Assembly (NCBI RefSeq): GCF_019711315.1 | Contig: NZ_CP081294.1 | Coordinates: 1,612,001-1,676,000 of the forward strand | From: Qipengyuania gelatinilytica | Lineage (GTDB): Bacteria; Pseudomonadota; Alphaproteobacteria; Sphingomonadales; Sphingomonadaceae | Length of the DNA stretch: 64,000 nucleotides | Reading direction: 5' to 3' | Shown here: piece by piece, positions 51,007 through 61,243 of the stretch | Numbering within the stretch: position 1 is the stretch's first letter | Layout: each line of letters starts with the position of its first letter | The notes under the pieces: model-generated | What the model was told of the DNA's origin: nothing | The model's input: the letters and a program-made list of their open reading frames with translations, nothing else | Databases searched by the model: none | Made by a program: the position numbers and the translations under genes

Positions 51007-51602
51007 TGATGAAATTCTTCGGACCGTTCTCAATTGCCGCGCTTGGCGCTTTGACTGCGACAAACTCTAAAGCCGAGAAAGGCTGCGAAACATACCCTCC
51101 TGAAGCCACCGTCTATGGCTCTTGCGATTTGGCAGAGGCGGGAGAAGAGCCCTTGTGGCGGGGGTTGCCGGAAGGAATAGAAGAAGTCTCACGCTACGCT
51201 TTCATAGACGGGCGCGGCTTTTTCTGGGTGTCGGTAACCGTCACACAGAATACCAACGGAACGGCAAACCTTCGCGTTGTCGGCACCAAGCGCAGGACCA
51301 CCATACAGACTCGACCGAGAAAACGCCGCGAAGTGAGCCGAGAGCTTACGCCTCAAGAAGTGGCGACGTTGCGCAAGTTGGCCGAGGATACAGGAACCTT
51401 TGATTTCGAAATCGGCAGCTGGGACGAAGCGGATGCCATCTACCTGCATTGTCAGACGCTTCAGATGGAACGCGCGAACTCGAATGGGTATCGCTTTTCT
51501 TCTGCAAGTATAAGTTGCAACAGGCCAGCGAAACTTGTCCCGCTCGTAGAGGAAATCGCGCGCTTGGCTGGATTGGAACTCGATGGGGCGATCTATCATT
51601 AG
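51006..51602 (+). CDS. Hypothetical exported protein
   Basis: A 198-aa protein with a short N-terminal hydrophobic segment (MMKFFGPFSIAALGALTATN) that may be a signal peptide, and two Cys near residues 26 and 38. There is no recognised domain. Base composition is more AT-rich than its neighbours, suggesting later acquisition. The start ATG overlaps the RNase T2 stop; a second ATG follows directly. Confidence 0.7.
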   Translation: MMKFFGPFSIAALGALTATNSKAEKGCETYPPEATVYGSCDLAEAGEEPLWRGLPEGIEEVSRYAFIDGRGFFWVSVTVTQNTNGTANLRVVGTKRRTTIQTRPRKRREVSRELTPQEVATLRKLAEDTGTFDFEIGSWDEADAIYLHCQTLQMERANSNGYRFSSASISCNRPAKLVPLVEEIARLAGLELDGAIYH

Positions 51603-51610
51603 CCGTTTGA

Positions 51611-52066
51611 TCACCGCCGCACCTTAAAGAATTCACGCAACAACTTAGCCGCCCGCGCCTCGCCCATGCCCGAATAAACCTCGGGCCGGTGCAGGCATTG
51701 CTCCTGCTCGAATATGCGCCCGCCATGTTCGACTGCGCCACCCTTGGGGTCGCTCGCGCCGTAGTAGAGCTTGCCGATCCGCGCATGGACGATGGCGCCC
51801 GCGCACATGGCGCAGGGCTCCAGCGTCACCCATAGCTCGCAATCGGTGAGGCGTTCCTGCCCCAGCGCCTCGGCAGCGCGGCGAATCGCGAGGATTTCGG
51901 CATGGGCGGTGGGATCGCAAGTGTCCCGCGGAGCATTATGCGCCTCGGCAATCACCTCCCCGCCCCGCGTCACGACAGCGCCCACGGGCACTTCGCCCGC
52001 TGCCGCGCTGGCTTCCGCCAGTTCGAGCGCGCGCTTCATCGGTTGCGGTAATGTCCAGCCTGTCAT
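51611..52066 (-). CDS. tadA: tRNA-specific adenosine deaminase
   Basis: A 151-aa cytidine-deaminase-fold protein with [12 protein letters not shown] (zinc His and catalytic Glu) and the zinc Cys pair in [12 protein letters not shown], plus the C-terminal Phe-containing helix [10 protein letters not shown]. TadA deaminates A34 of tRNA-Arg(ACG) to inosine. Confidence 0.94.
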   Translation of the reverse strand: MTGWTLPQPMKRALELAEASAAAGEVPVGAVVTRGGEVIAEAHNAPRDTCDPTAHAEILAIRRAAEALGQERLTDCELWVTLEPCAMCAGAIVHARIGKLYYGASDPKGGAVEHGGRIFEQEQCLHRPEVYSGMGEARAAKLLREFFKVRR

Positions 52067-52222
52067 ACCAGCGCCTCGCTAGCCCGCAGGCTTCGGGGGC
52101 GCAACGTGCTTGACGATTCGCACCCTCGCCGCTATGCGCGCCGCTTTCCGGGAATAATGAGCCCCGCACCGCTTGACGCGGCCAAGGGAACTCGCCCGCC
52201 CATTCGAACGAAGAGACTTATC

Positions 52223-52510
52223 ATGTCGCGTATTTGCGAACTCACCGGCAAGGGCCGCCAGGTCGGCAACAATGTGAGCCACGCCAACAACAAGACCAAG
52301 CGCGTCTTCCTGCCGAACCTGCAGAACGTCACGCTGATGAGCGAAAAGCTGGACCGCAGCTTCAAGTTCCGCGTTTCGACGCAGGGCCTGCGTTCGGTCG
52401 AGCACAATGGCGGCCTCGACAACTGGCTGATGAAGACCAGCGACGAGAAGCTTTCGGCCAACGCGCTCAAGGTGAAGCGCGAGCTGAAGAAGGCCGCAGC
52501 CGCTTCCTAA
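52223..52510 (+). CDS. rpmB: Large ribosomal subunit protein bL28
   Basis: A 95-aa protein, [20 protein letters not shown] then [18 protein letters not shown], the standard bL28 sequence with the longer alphaproteobacterial C-terminus. A terminator follows at 52551. Confidence 0.97.
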   Translation: MSRICELTGKGRQVGNNVSHANNKTKRVFLPNLQNVTLMSEKLDRSFKFRVSTQGLRSVEHNGGLDNWLMKTSDEKLSANALKVKRELKKAAAAS

Positions 52511-52550
52511 GCGATTGCGGCGCTTCGGCGCTGTTCCTTTCGGGATCATC

Positions 52551-52583
52551 AAAAGGCGCGTGGGGACTACCTGCGCGCCTTTT
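52551..52583 (+). terminator. Terminator after rpmB, probably bidirectional
   Basis: AAAAGGCGCG and CGCGCCTTTT form a perfect 10-bp stem with a 13-nt loop, with A- and T-runs on the two sides. It serves rpmB and overlaps the end of the convergent phytase-like gene. Confidence 0.75.
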
Positions 52584-53556
52584 GCCGTGCCTGATCACCG
52601 CTGACGTCCCACACGAGCTTGAGCAGCAGGGTGCGCTGGTAGCTGGCAAAATTGTCGTCGGAGATCAGCCACAGGGCCCAGCTACCGCCCTCGTCGGTCA
52701 CCGCGAGACCCTCGTAATTCTCGGTCGGGAAGGGGTCGTCGATCCGCGCCAGGACCGTGCTGGGCAGGACCTCGTCCTTCACGATAGCGGCGGGGTCCGC
52801 GATCACGAGCATGGTGGGAAAGTCCAGCGGGAAGCCCAGCCGCCAGCCGCGCAGCAGCACCACCATCTTGCCATTGGGCAGCAAGGATGCGTCCGAAGGA
52901 CGGTATCCCGCGCGCCCCTGGAACACGAAGCGCGTTGGCTTGGCTCCCGAAGTGGGATCGGACGGGAAAAGCAGCGCCTCGTGGAGGCCGTCAGCCAGGG
53001 CGCGCTCTTCGATCACGACGAAGCGCCCGTCCTTCAGCCGTACCAGCGATTCGGGGCCCGAATTGCCGCCCCAGTCCTTCATTTCGTCGGGACGGACCTG
53101 CGCACGCATTTGCAGGCCGGGGGCAAAGCGGATGATCTGCTGCGCCCATTCGAGCCCCGCCCAGACCTCTCCGGTACGGGGGTCGAAGGTCAGCGATTCG
53201 ACATCGACATGGCTTTTGTCGGCGCGCTCGAAGTTGAGGAACTTGTCGAGCCGCGGTTCGCTCGAACTTCGGTCGGGACGCGGCAGGTGCATCAGCCTGC
53301 CGGCATCGGTCGCGGCGAGGAACTCGTCCTTCTTCCACGCGATCAACGCCGAATAGCCACCGAAGTGATCGTTCGGGCTCGACAATTCCCAGGAAGAATC
53401 GAGCACCAGCGGCCCCGACCGGGCAGGCGCAATCTCGATCCGCTCGATCGTCACGGGCGAGTTATAGTCGGGAGGCGGGATTTCGCTGCGCACGAAGGTC
53501 CCCGGCGCAAGGGTAAGGGCCAGCAGGCAGGCAAGGAGTATCCGCTTCACGCGCAT
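52567..53556 (-). CDS. Esterase-like activity of phytase family protein
   Basis: A 329-aa protein with a signal peptide (MRVKRILLACLLALTLAPGT). Beta-propeller style repeats include GGYSALIAWKKDEFLAATDA, VDVESLTFDPRTGEVWAGLE, RLKDGRFVVIEER and PTENYEGLAVTDEGGSWALW, matching the PF13449 family. Periplasmic; the substrate is not established. Confidence 0.87.
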   Translation of the reverse strand: MRVKRILLACLLALTLAPGTFVRSEIPPPDYNSPVTIERIEIAPARSGPLVLDSSWELSSPNDHFGGYSALIAWKKDEFLAATDAGRLMHLPRPDRSSSEPRLDKFLNFERADKSHVDVESLTFDPRTGEVWAGLEWAQQIIRFAPGLQMRAQVRPDEMKDWGGNSGPESLVRLKDGRFVVIEERALADGLHEALLFPSDPTSGAKPTRFVFQGRAGYRPSDASLLPNGKMVVLLRGWRLGFPLDFPTMLVIADPAAIVKDEVLPSTVLARIDDPFPTENYEGLAVTDEGGSWALWLISDDNFASYQRTLLLKLVWDVSGDQARQKARR

Positions 53557-53601
53557 GGCTGTGGCGCAGCTAGTCTGTCGCTTTGCTGAGCGAAAGGGGC
53601 G

Positions 53602-54543
53602 TCACGGCATCGGGGGCAGGAACAGCAGCGGATCGAGGCGGCTGTCGCGCCACATCAGGCTCCAGTGCAGGTGCGGACCGGTCGCGCGTCCCGAGGCGCC
53701 GACATTGCCGAGCAGCTGGCCCTGCTCGACTTTATCTCCCTCGGCAACGGCAAGCCGCGACATGTGGATGAAGGCGCTGTTGAGGCCCGCTCCGTGGTCG
53801 AGGATCACGATCCCGCCTTCGAGGCTGAAGCCGGTGCGCGCGAGCACCACGACACCATCAGCAGGAGCCACGAAGGGCACGCCATTGCCCGGCGCGATAT
53901 CGAGGCCCGAGTGGTAGCTGCCCGGTTCGCCGCGATAGATGCGCTGGCGGCCGAACCGGCCCGAGATACGCCCCGTGACCGGCCAGATGAATTGCTGCTT
54001 CCAACCTTGCGCACCCGTCTCCTTCGCGCGCGCATCGCGAATCGCCAGCCATTCGGGCTCGCGCTTGGCCCACCATTCCTCGCTGCTGCCGGAGGGCCGC
54101 TTGGCGACATTGACGCGTTCGATATCCCATTGGCGCGAGGCGATTGTCACCGTCTGGCTTGCCGTCTGCCCATCGACCTGCGTGAAGGCGAGCTCGAGGG
54201 TATTTGCGGCATCCCGATCGATTCCGACGAAGAAGCTCTTGCCCTTCGGATCGAATAGGATCGGCTCGCCATCGGCGGTGATCGAAGAGATGTTGGCATC
54301 TGCCGTTCCGCGAATCCAGCCGCCCTGCTCGAATTCGCCTGACAACAAGGCCTTTCGGGGGGGCAATAGCGCAATGCGCGATCCGTAATGAACCTGATCC
54401 TCGATCGTGGTCAGGACTTGCGCCTCGCCTGTCCCGCTCGCGGCTGGCGCGGCAATTTCGGCCGGAGATTGCTGGGCGGTGGAGGCAGGCACACAGGCTG
54501 CCAATGCGAGGAAATGGAGAGGCGCGACCCGGCGCAGGATCAC
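53602..54543 (-). CDS. M23 (LytM) family peptidase, probable lipoprotein
   Basis: A 313-aa protein with a lipobox-like LALAAC near residue 17. A beta-rich N-terminal region is followed by a C-terminal M23 domain with metal ligands in YHSGLDIAPGNG and GPHLHWSLMW, so an active peptidoglycan endopeptidase is likely. Its start overlaps the stop of the DUF2093 gene. Confidence 0.92.
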   Translation of the reverse strand: MILRRVAPLHFLALAACVPASTAQQSPAEIAAPAASGTGEAQVLTTIEDQVHYGSRIALLPPRKALLSGEFEQGGWIRGTADANISSITADGEPILFDPKGKSFFVGIDRDAANTLELAFTQVDGQTASQTVTIASRQWDIERVNVAKRPSGSSEEWWAKREPEWLAIRDARAKETGAQGWKQQFIWPVTGRISGRFGRQRIYRGEPGSYHSGLDIAPGNGVPFVAPADGVVVLARTGFSLEGGIVILDHGAGLNSAFIHMSRLAVAEGDKVEQGQLLGNVGASGRATGPHLHWSLMWRDSRLDPLLFLPPMP

Positions 54544-54749
54544 AGCTTCAGGCGCTCGGTCGCCAGTTCGGCGCTGGCATAGGCCTCCTGGTACTCGACC
54601 GACCAGTAACGCAGCTCGTCCAGCGCGATCGGCACGCCGCTTGCCGCGCAGAAGACGTGCTGGCCGCCGCGCAGCACGCGAAAGCCATTGGGACCATATT
54701 GCAGCTTGGCCTCGCCCGAAGCGGGGCCGGAATCCTTGTTCATCAGCAT
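54540..54749 (-). CDS. DUF2093 family small protein
   Basis: A 69-aa protein with the DUF2093 pattern AKLQYGPNGFRVLRGGQHVF, CAASGVPIALDELRYWSVEY, QEAYAS. It is found almost only in alphaproteobacteria, often beside xseA as here. Function unknown. It is coupled to the M23 gene by a 4-bp overlap. Confidence 0.9.
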   Translation of the reverse strand: MLMNKDSGPASGEAKLQYGPNGFRVLRGGQHVFCAASGVPIALDELRYWSVEYQEAYASAELATERLKL

Positions 54750-54773
54750 GGGATGCCTCTTAGCAGGCCGTGT

Positions 54774-56180
54774 CTATCCGAACAAATCATCCTGCGCAGG
54801 CGGCAATCCCTTTTCCGGTGACTTGCGGCGCGGTGCGGGTGTGGGCGCGGGGCGAGGCGTATCGCCGGTCGAGACATCGAGTTCACCATCACGGAACTTG
54901 AGCGTGAGCGCCGGATGCTTTGCCGCCTGCACTCGGTCAGTCACAGTCCCCTCAGGCCCGATCACCCGCGCATAACCGCGCTTGAGCACATTGTCGGGAT
55001 CGAGCGAGGTCATCAGCCGCGCCACCGCCGCAAGCCGCTCTCCGGCCTGCTGCACCCTGCTCTTGAGCAAGGGAGCGTTGAGCCGCGCCTTGTCTCCCTG
55101 GAGCCGCTCGCGTGCCCGTGCCGCCTTGTCGCGCAGACCATTGCCAAGCCGCATGGCGATATCGTCGAGCCTCTGGCCCTGCGGCTGGAGCAAGGTCTCG
55201 GGCGTTGGCAACCGTTCCGCACGCGCCTGCAGCCGTTCGCGTCCCAGCTGGACGGGGCGCAGGATGGCGCGCTTGGTCCGGCTTGCGAAATCATCGAGCG
55301 TGGCTGCGAGTTCGGCGCGCACCGGCACCGCGATCTCGGCCGCTGCGGTGGGTGTCGGCGCACGGCGGTCGGAGGCAAAATCGACCAGCGTCGTGTCGGT
55401 TTCGTGCCCCACCGCGCTGATCGTCGGGATGGAGCATTCGGCGACGGCGCGCACCACGACTTCCTCGTTGAAGCTCCACAAGTCCTCGATCGATCCGCCG
55501 CCGCGCGCGACGATGACGAGGTCTGGACGGTCCGGATGACCCTCGGGCAGGCCGGAGAACCCGCGCACCGCGCCCGCGACCTGCTCGGCAGCGCCCTGCC
55601 CCTGCACCAGCACGGGCCACACGATCACACGGCTGGGGAAGCGGTCGGCCAGCCGGTGGAGGATATCGCGGATCACCGCACCGGTCGGCGAGGTCACCAC
55701 GCCGATTGTCTTCGGGAGGAAGGGCAGCGGGCGCTTGCGGCGCTCGTCGAACAGCCCTTCAGCCTGCAGCCGTGCCTTGGTCTTTTCCAACAAGGCCAGC
55801 AGCGCGCCTTCGCCTGCCAGTTCCATCCGCTCGACGACGATCTGGTATTTGGATCGGCCCGGATAGGTGGTCAGCTTGCCGCTGGCGACGACCTCCAGAC
55901 CGTCTTCCGGCTGGAACGGCAGGCGCTGCGTATTACCGCGCCACATGACTGCATCGATGACTGCCTTCTCGTCCTTGAGGCTGGCGTAGAGATGGCCCGA
56001 TGCGGCGCGCTTCACACCCGACAACTCACCGCGCAGGCGCACGAAGCCGAACCGATCCTCGACCGTGCGCTTCAATATATTGGAGATTTCGCTCACCGAC
56101 AGCGGCTCGGCGTTGTCGCCGGCGCGCGACCTCGCTACCAACCCGTCATTGTTGTCATCCGGTGGGAAATTTGCAGCCAT
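54774..56180 (-). CDS. xseA: Exodeoxyribonuclease VII large subunit
   Basis: A 468-aa XseA: N-terminal OB fold ([40 protein letters not shown]), catalytic core ([60 protein letters not shown]) and a long helical C-terminal arm. The ATG at 56180 has AAAAGGA upstream, though the frame stays open beyond. That ATG overlaps the ATG of divergent purD (CATG). Confidence 0.95.
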   Translation of the reverse strand: MAANFPPDDNNDGLVARSRAGDNAEPLSVSEISNILKRTVEDRFGFVRLRGELSGVKRAASGHLYASLKDEKAVIDAVMWRGNTQRLPFQPEDGLEVVASGKLTTYPGRSKYQIVVERMELAGEGALLALLEKTKARLQAEGLFDERRKRPLPFLPKTIGVVTSPTGAVIRDILHRLADRFPSRVIVWPVLVQGQGAAEQVAGAVRGFSGLPEGHPDRPDLVIVARGGGSIEDLWSFNEEVVVRAVAECSIPTISAVGHETDTTLVDFASDRRAPTPTAAAEIAVPVRAELAATLDDFASRTKRAILRPVQLGRERLQARAERLPTPETLLQPQGQRLDDIAMRLGNGLRDKAARARERLQGDKARLNAPLLKSRVQQAGERLAAVARLMTSLDPDNVLKRGYARVIGPEGTVTDRVQAAKHPALTLKFRDGELDVSTGDTPRPAPTPAPRRKSPEKGLPPAQDDLFG

Positions 56181-57456
56181 GAATATCCTTTTGCTCGGCA
56201 GCGGCGGGCGCGAACATGCTCTGGCATGGAAGCTGGCGCAATCTCCTTCCTGCGACAAGCTGTGGGCGAGCCCGGGCAATCCCGGAATGGAAGAATGCGC
56301 AGAGTGCGTCGCGCTCGATAGCAGTGACCATGACGCAGTCGTCGCGTTCTGCGGCGAAAACGACATCGGCCTCGTGGTGATCGGACCCGAGGTCCCGCTG
56401 GTGGAAGGACTTGCCGATAGCCTGCGCGCGGCAGGCATCCGTGCCTTCGGTCCGTCCAAGGCCGCCGCGCAGCTCGAAGGCAGCAAGGCCTTCACCAAGG
56501 AGCTGTGCGAGCGCGCGAAGATCCCCACCGCCAGGTTCATCCGCTGCACCTCACTCGAGGCAGCATGGGGCGCGCTCAAGAAATTCGACGCGCCTTTCGT
56601 GCTCAAGGCCGACGGGCTCGCCGCGGGCAAGGGCGTGGTGATCGCCGAAACCCGCGAGGACGCGCAGGAAGCGCTGTCCGAAATGTTCGACGGCAAGTTC
56701 GGAAGCGCAGGCGCCGAGGTGGTGATCGAACAGTTCCTGACCGGCGAGGAAGCCAGCTTCTTCGCGCTGACCGATGGCGAGACCATCGTGCCGCTCGCCA
56801 GCGCGCAGGACCACAAGCGCGTGGGCGATGGCGACGAAGGTCCCAACACGGGCGGCATGGGCGCCTATTCGCCCGCCCCGGTGCTGACCGACGCGCTGCG
56901 CGAGCAGGCGATGCGCGAGATCATCGAGCCGACCGTGCGCACCATGCGCGAAGAAGGCATGCCCTATTCGGGCGTGCTCTATGCCGGGCTGATGCTGACG
57001 AAATCCGGCCCGCAGCTGATCGAATACAACGTCCGCTTTGGCGATCCCGAATGCCAGGTGCTGATGATGCGGCTCGAAAGCGATCTCGTCGAACTCATGC
57101 TGGCCTGCGCCGAGGGGCGTCTCGGTGAGATCGAGACGCCGAAAATGTCGGACGACTTCGCGCTGACAGTGGTGATGGCGGCCGAGCGCTATCCCGGCAC
57201 GCCCAAGAAGGGCGGCAGCATCGATCTGGGCGAGGCCGAGGCAAACGGCGCCAAGGTCTTCCACGCCGGTACGAAGCGCGATGGGGAAACGCTAGTCGCC
57301 AACGGAGGCCGCGTCCTCAACGTAACCGCCCGCGGCGCCAGCGCCACCGAAGCCCAGACACGCGCCTACGAAGCGGTCGATGCCATCGACTTCGCAGACG
57401 GCTTCTGCCGCCGCGACATCGGCCAGCGCGAGGTGCGCAGGGAACGGCATGGGTGA
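56179..57456 (+). CDS. purD: Phosphoribosylamine-glycine ligase
   Basis: A 425-aa Pur[21 protein letters not shown], the ATP-grasp loop [45 protein letters not shown] and [12 protein letters not shown]. It catalyses the second step of purine synthesis. The start codon shares two bases with the divergent xseA start, so each promoter must lie inside the other gene. Confidence 0.96.
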   Translation: MNILLLGSGGREHALAWKLAQSPSCDKLWASPGNPGMEECAECVALDSSDHDAVVAFCGENDIGLVVIGPEVPLVEGLADSLRAAGIRAFGPSKAAAQLEGSKAFTKELCERAKIPTARFIRCTSLEAAWGALKKFDAPFVLKADGLAAGKGVVIAETREDAQEALSEMFDGKFGSAGAEVVIEQFLTGEEASFFALTDGETIVPLASAQDHKRVGDGDEGPNTGGMGAYSPAPVLTDALREQAMREIIEPTVRTMREEGMPYSGVLYAGLMLTKSGPQLIEYNVRFGDPECQVLMMRLESDLVELMLACAEGRLGEIETPKMSDDFALTVVMAAERYPGTPKKGGSIDLGEAEANGAKVFHAGTKRDGETLVANGGRVLNVTARGASATEAQTRAYEAVDAIDFADGFCRRDIGQREVRRERHG

Positions 57457-57626
57457 TCTACAGTCGGGAATGTCAGCTAGCGCGCATCTTGGTCAGTAGC
57501 TGGTAGGACTGAAATTGGGTGGAAAGCGGTCATTCGAGCGAACTGCAATCGCTAATGCTAAGCCAGCGCCTTGTCCCCTCCTCCCTTATGTGACAACGTC
57601 AAAGTCAAATCAGGGAGGGGTGTCTG

Positions 57627-58514
57627 ATGAAATTTGTTGCTCTTATACTTGCGTTCGTTCTTACAGGTTGCGCGATAACGGGCGCCGACAATGGCGCTGA
57701 GCGAGATAACGTCATCGTCAGCACTTCGGAGCCGGCCGAAGGACAACTTGCACCCGAGCGGCTAGTCTATCGGCGTTTCGGTGATGAAACGCTCTCTGCC
57801 TTCTTGTTCGAACCGGATGCAACAGAAACCAGCGATACCGCTATTCTTCTTTTTCATGGCGGAGGATATTTTACGGGAAGTCCGCAATCCACTTTCATGG
57901 CGGCGAACGCCTTTGCCTCGGCAGGTATTACGTCAATTTCGATCCAATATCGATTAGCAGATGAAAATAATACGCCTATCGAGGCGCTATCCGACGCCTG
58001 CCACGCATTACAATGGGTGCGCGGAGATGAGCGCTTCAATCACATCGACGACGAGAAGATAGCACTCTTCGGCATCTCGGCGGGCGCGCACCTAGCGGCC
58101 AATTTGGTTACGCACGGGTGCGAGAACCCAATCGCACCTCCTTCCGCTTTGCTGCTCAGCTCGGCAAGTGTTGAGGTGATGAGCTTTGCTGATCGCTTTA
58201 CGAGCCTTCTTCACAATAGGGCAGAACCAAAGGCCCACTCCCCTTTGCACAACATGAAAACTGCTCTTCCTCCGACTGCGATGGCGCATGGTAAGATGGA
58301 TCGATTGGCACCGATCGCCACAGTCGAGGAATTCTGCGCGCGCCAGATCAAGCTTGGCGGGAAATGCGAATTGATGCGTTTCCCAGCTAGGGGGCATTTG
58401 ATGTCTCGAAGCCTAGAACAACAAACCCCAGGCCCAGGCTTCGATCCGGATCTTTCTGACCTCGCCGAAAGCTATGATTTTTTCATCAGGTTCCTTCAGG
58501 AAAACAGCGGTTGA
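57627..58514 (+). CDS. Alpha/beta hydrolase, probable lipoprotein esterase
   Basis: A 295-aa protein with a lipobox (FVLTGC, Cys at residue 15), hydrolase-fold-3 oxyanion motif HGGGYFTGSP, nucleophile elbow FGISAGAHLAAN and a late HGKMDRLAP and GHLM pair. It is more AT-rich than the neighbours, suggesting horizontal gain. GGGAGGGG lies 8 bp before the ATG. Confidence 0.86.
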   Translation: MKFVALILAFVLTGCAITGADNGAERDNVIVSTSEPAEGQLAPERLVYRRFGDETLSAFLFEPDATETSDTAILLFHGGGYFTGSPQSTFMAANAFASAGITSISIQYRLADENNTPIEALSDACHALQWVRGDERFNHIDDEKIALFGISAGAHLAANLVTHGCENPIAPPSALLLSSASVEVMSFADRFTSLLHNRAEPKAHSPLHNMKTALPPTAMAHGKMDRLAPIATVEEFCARQIKLGGKCELMRFPARGHLMSRSLEQQTPGPGFDPDLSDLAESYDFFIRFLQENSG

Positions 58515-58609
58515 AGAACCTGAACACATCGCTTTCTGCTATGACCGCAATCGGGTCGTTAGCTGAAATTCCGCTTGCGGCCAAAACAGGCGCAAAACTG
58601 CCATCTCCC

Positions 58610-59740
58610 TCAACCCAGCGAAACGTGCCGCTTCAAGTGATGGTCCACGCTGCCGAATTCGCTTTCGAAAATCGTCAGGCGCTTGAAATAATGACCGATC
58701 GCGTATTCGTCGGTCACGCCGTTGCCGCCGTGGATCTGGACTGCTTCCTGCCCGACGAACCTCGCCGACTGGCCGACGCCGACCTTGGCTGCTGAGGCCG
58801 CGCGCTTGCGCTCCTTTTCGCCGGCGTCGAGCTTGATCGTGGCGAGATAGGTCAGCGACACCGCGGTTTCGTAGGCGGTGTACATGTCGACCATGCGGTG
58901 CTGGAGCACCTGGAACTTGCCGATCGGCACGCCGAACTGCTTGCGCTGCTTGGAATATTCGAGCGTCATCGCATTGGCGACCTTCATCGCGCCGCAGGCT
59001 TCGGCGCAGTGGGCGGCGATGGCTTCGTCGGTGACCTGTTCGATCAGCGGCAGGGCAGCGCCTTCCTCGCCGATCAGCGCGTCTGCGGGGACCGAGACGT
59101 TCTCGAAATAGACTTCCGAGGCGCGGCGGCCGTCGACGGTCTCGTAATCGCGCGTCGTGATGCCGTTGGTGCTCTTGTCGACGATGAAGACGCTCACGCC
59201 TTCGGCATCGCGGCGCCCGCCGCCGGTGCGTGCGGTGACGACAAGGTGGCTCGCCCATGGCGCGCCGATGACGACGGCCTTATGGCCATTGAGGACATAG
59301 CTGTCCCCGTCCTTCTTCGCTGTGGTTTCGAGGTCGGCGTAATTGTAGCGCCCGCGCGGCTCGGCATAGGCGAAAGCGAACACACGGCTGCCGTCGATGA
59401 TGGCCGAGAGGTGCTCCTCGCGCTGCGCTTCGCTGCCGGCGTGCTTCAGGAAGCCGCCTGCGCAGACAACGGTCGGGACGAAAGGCTCGACCACGAGGCC
59501 CTTGCCGAATTCCTCCATCACAATCATCGCATCGACCGCGCCGCCGCCGAAGCCGCCGACTTCCTCGCTGAAAGGCATGCCAAGGATGCCGAGTTCGGCC
59601 AGCTGCGCCCAGATTTCGGGCCGCCAACCCGCCTCGCTTTCGATAGCCTTGCGGCGCGTTTCCCAGTCGTATTGTTCCCTGACAAGGCGCGACAGGCCGT
59701 CGCGAACCATGTCCTGTTCTTCGGTGAAGTTGAAATCCAC
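58610..59740 (-). CDS. Acyl-CoA dehydrogenase (small-subunit type)
   Basis: A 376-aa ACAD: N-terminal helical domain (MDFNFTEEQDMVRDGLSRLV), FAD-proximal AYAEPRGRYNYADL, and C-terminal QIHGGNGVTDEYAIGHYFKR. It is the second gene of a pair with the ACAD at 59768; the two resemble the small and large subunits of pimeloyl-CoA-type dehydrogenases, which may form heteromers. Confidence 0.9.
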   Translation of the reverse strand: MDFNFTEEQDMVRDGLSRLVREQYDWETRRKAIESEAGWRPEIWAQLAELGILGMPFSEEVGGFGGGAVDAMIVMEEFGKGLVVEPFVPTVVCAGGFLKHAGSEAQREEHLSAIIDGSRVFAFAYAEPRGRYNYADLETTAKKDGDSYVLNGHKAVVIGAPWASHLVVTARTGGGRRDAEGVSVFIVDKSTNGITTRDYETVDGRRASEVYFENVSVPADALIGEEGAALPLIEQVTDEAIAAHCAEACGAMKVANAMTLEYSKQRKQFGVPIGKFQVLQHRMVDMYTAYETAVSLTYLATIKLDAGEKERKRAASAAKVGVGQSARFVGQEAVQIHGGNGVTDEYAIGHYFKRLTIFESEFGSVDHHLKRHVSLG

Positions 59741-59767
59741 GGGTCTCTCTCCGCTGGTGCTCAGGCC

Positions 59768-60967
59768 TTAGAGGCCGAGGATCATTTTGGTGATGATGTT
59801 GCGCTGGATCTCGTTCGATCCGCCGTAGATCGAGGTCTTGCGCATGTTGAAATAGGTTTCCGCCGCATGCGCCGAATAATCCGGGCCGACCGGATATTCG
59901 TTGCTGCCGTCGTCGTTCGCGACGCTGTGGTAATAGGGCGCGGCGTAGCTTCCGACTGCCTCCAGCGTGAGTTCGGTCAGGCGCTGCTGGATTTCGGTGC
60001 CCTTGATCTTGAGGATCGAGCTTTCCGGCCCCGGGCCCTTGCCCGCCTGCTCGCCAGCGAGCGTGCGCAGTTCGGTGATCTCGAGCGCGGCGAGGTCGAT
60101 TTCGAGCTGGCTGACCTTGCGGGCAAACTCGAAGTCTTCGATCAGCGGCTCGCCATCGACCATTTCGTTCGCTGCGATCTCGCGCAGCTTTTCGACGCCG
60201 CGCTTGGAACGGGCGACACCGGCGATGCCGCTGCGTTCATGGGCGAGCAGGAACTTGGCATAGGTCCAGCCCTTGTTCTCTTCGCCGACGAGGTTCTCGA
60301 CCGGCACGCGCACGTCGGTGAGCCAGGTCTCGTTGACTTCGTGTCCGCCGTCGAGAAGCTTGATCGGCTTCACTTCGACGCCGGGCGTTTTCATGTCGAC
60401 GAGGATGAAGCTGATACCTTCCTGCGGCTTGGCAGCGTCGGTGTCGGTGCGGCAGAGGAAGAAGCCCCAGTCGGCATATTGCGCCAGCGTGGTCCAGGTC
60501 TTCTGGCCGTTGATGACATAATGGTCGCCGTCGCGCACCGCAGTGGTCTTGAGCGAGGCGAGGTCGGAGCCTGCGCCCGGTTCGGAATAGCCCTGGCACC
60601 ACCATACGTCGCCGCTGCGGATGCCGGGGAGGTGCTTCGCCTTCTGCTCTTCATTGCCGAAAGTGTAGATGACGGGGCCGACCATCGACACGCCGAAGGG
60701 CAGCGGCATGACCGCGTTCACACGGGCGTTCTCTTCCGACCAGATATAGCGCTGGGTCGGCGTCCAGCCGGTGCCGCCATATTCGACCGGCCATGCGGGA
60801 ACCGACCAGCCCTTCTCGCCGAGGATGTTGTGCCAGGCGAGGAAGTCTTCGCGCGAAAGATCTTCGCGCAGGCCAACGTCGCCAAGGTGCTTGGGATAGT
60901 TTTCGGCGATGAAGGCGCGAACCTCGTCACGGAAAGCCTGTTCTTCGGGAGTGAAATCGAGATTCAT
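59768..60967 (-). CDS. Acyl-CoA dehydrogenase (large-subunit type)
   Basis: A 399-aa ACAD with signature 1 CQGYSEPGAGSDLASLKTTA and signature 2 YGGSNEIQRNIITKMILG. It oxidises an acyl-CoA to the enoyl-CoA; the substrate class is not certain. It lies 27 bp upstream of the second ACAD gene in one operon. Confidence 0.93.
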   Translation of the reverse strand: MNLDFTPEEQAFRDEVRAFIAENYPKHLGDVGLREDLSREDFLAWHNILGEKGWSVPAWPVEYGGTGWTPTQRYIWSEENARVNAVMPLPFGVSMVGPVIYTFGNEEQKAKHLPGIRSGDVWWCQGYSEPGAGSDLASLKTTAVRDGDHYVINGQKTWTTLAQYADWGFFLCRTDTDAAKPQEGISFILVDMKTPGVEVKPIKLLDGGHEVNETWLTDVRVPVENLVGEENKGWTYAKFLLAHERSGIAGVARSKRGVEKLREIAANEMVDGEPLIEDFEFARKVSQLEIDLAALEITELRTLAGEQAGKGPGPESSILKIKGTEIQQRLTELTLEAVGSYAAPYYHSVANDDGSNEYPVGPDYSAHAAETYFNMRKTSIYGGSNEIQRNIITKMILGL

Positions 60968-61181
60968 GGGGTCACGCTCCGCTTGTCATCCTCTCGTGCC
61001 CGGATTTGCGGGCTTGCTGGCGGATTTTCTTCACGATGCGCGGCGCCGACGCAAGGTTGCAAAGTGAAATTCTTCCTCCGGAAAGGGCAGAATCCGGCGG
61101 CTGGCCGCGCCCTTTTGCTCCCGTGCCGCTACGGTATAGCCGGACCCGCCCTTCCGCGCCCCTGGTTGATCCGCATACGAA

Positions 61182-61208
61182 AAAGCCCCGCCTTTCGAGC
61201 GGGGCTTT
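61182..61208 (-). terminator. Rho-independent terminator downstream of adenosine kinase
   Basis: AAAGCCCCGC-CTTTCGA-GCGGGGCTTT is a perfect 10-bp stem. On the minus strand it is followed by TTTTT, so it terminates the kinase gene; the plus-strand side also has T-runs, so it may work both ways. Confidence 0.85.
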
Positions 61209-61243
61209 GTCGTTTTGGACCAGCGTCCCTGTGACCGAATCGG

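Noticed and set aside
58898-61234. 778-codon open frame on the plus strand opposite the two acyl-CoA dehydrogenase genes
   Set aside because: It is the antisense shadow of two well-supported ACAD genes and has no domain features.
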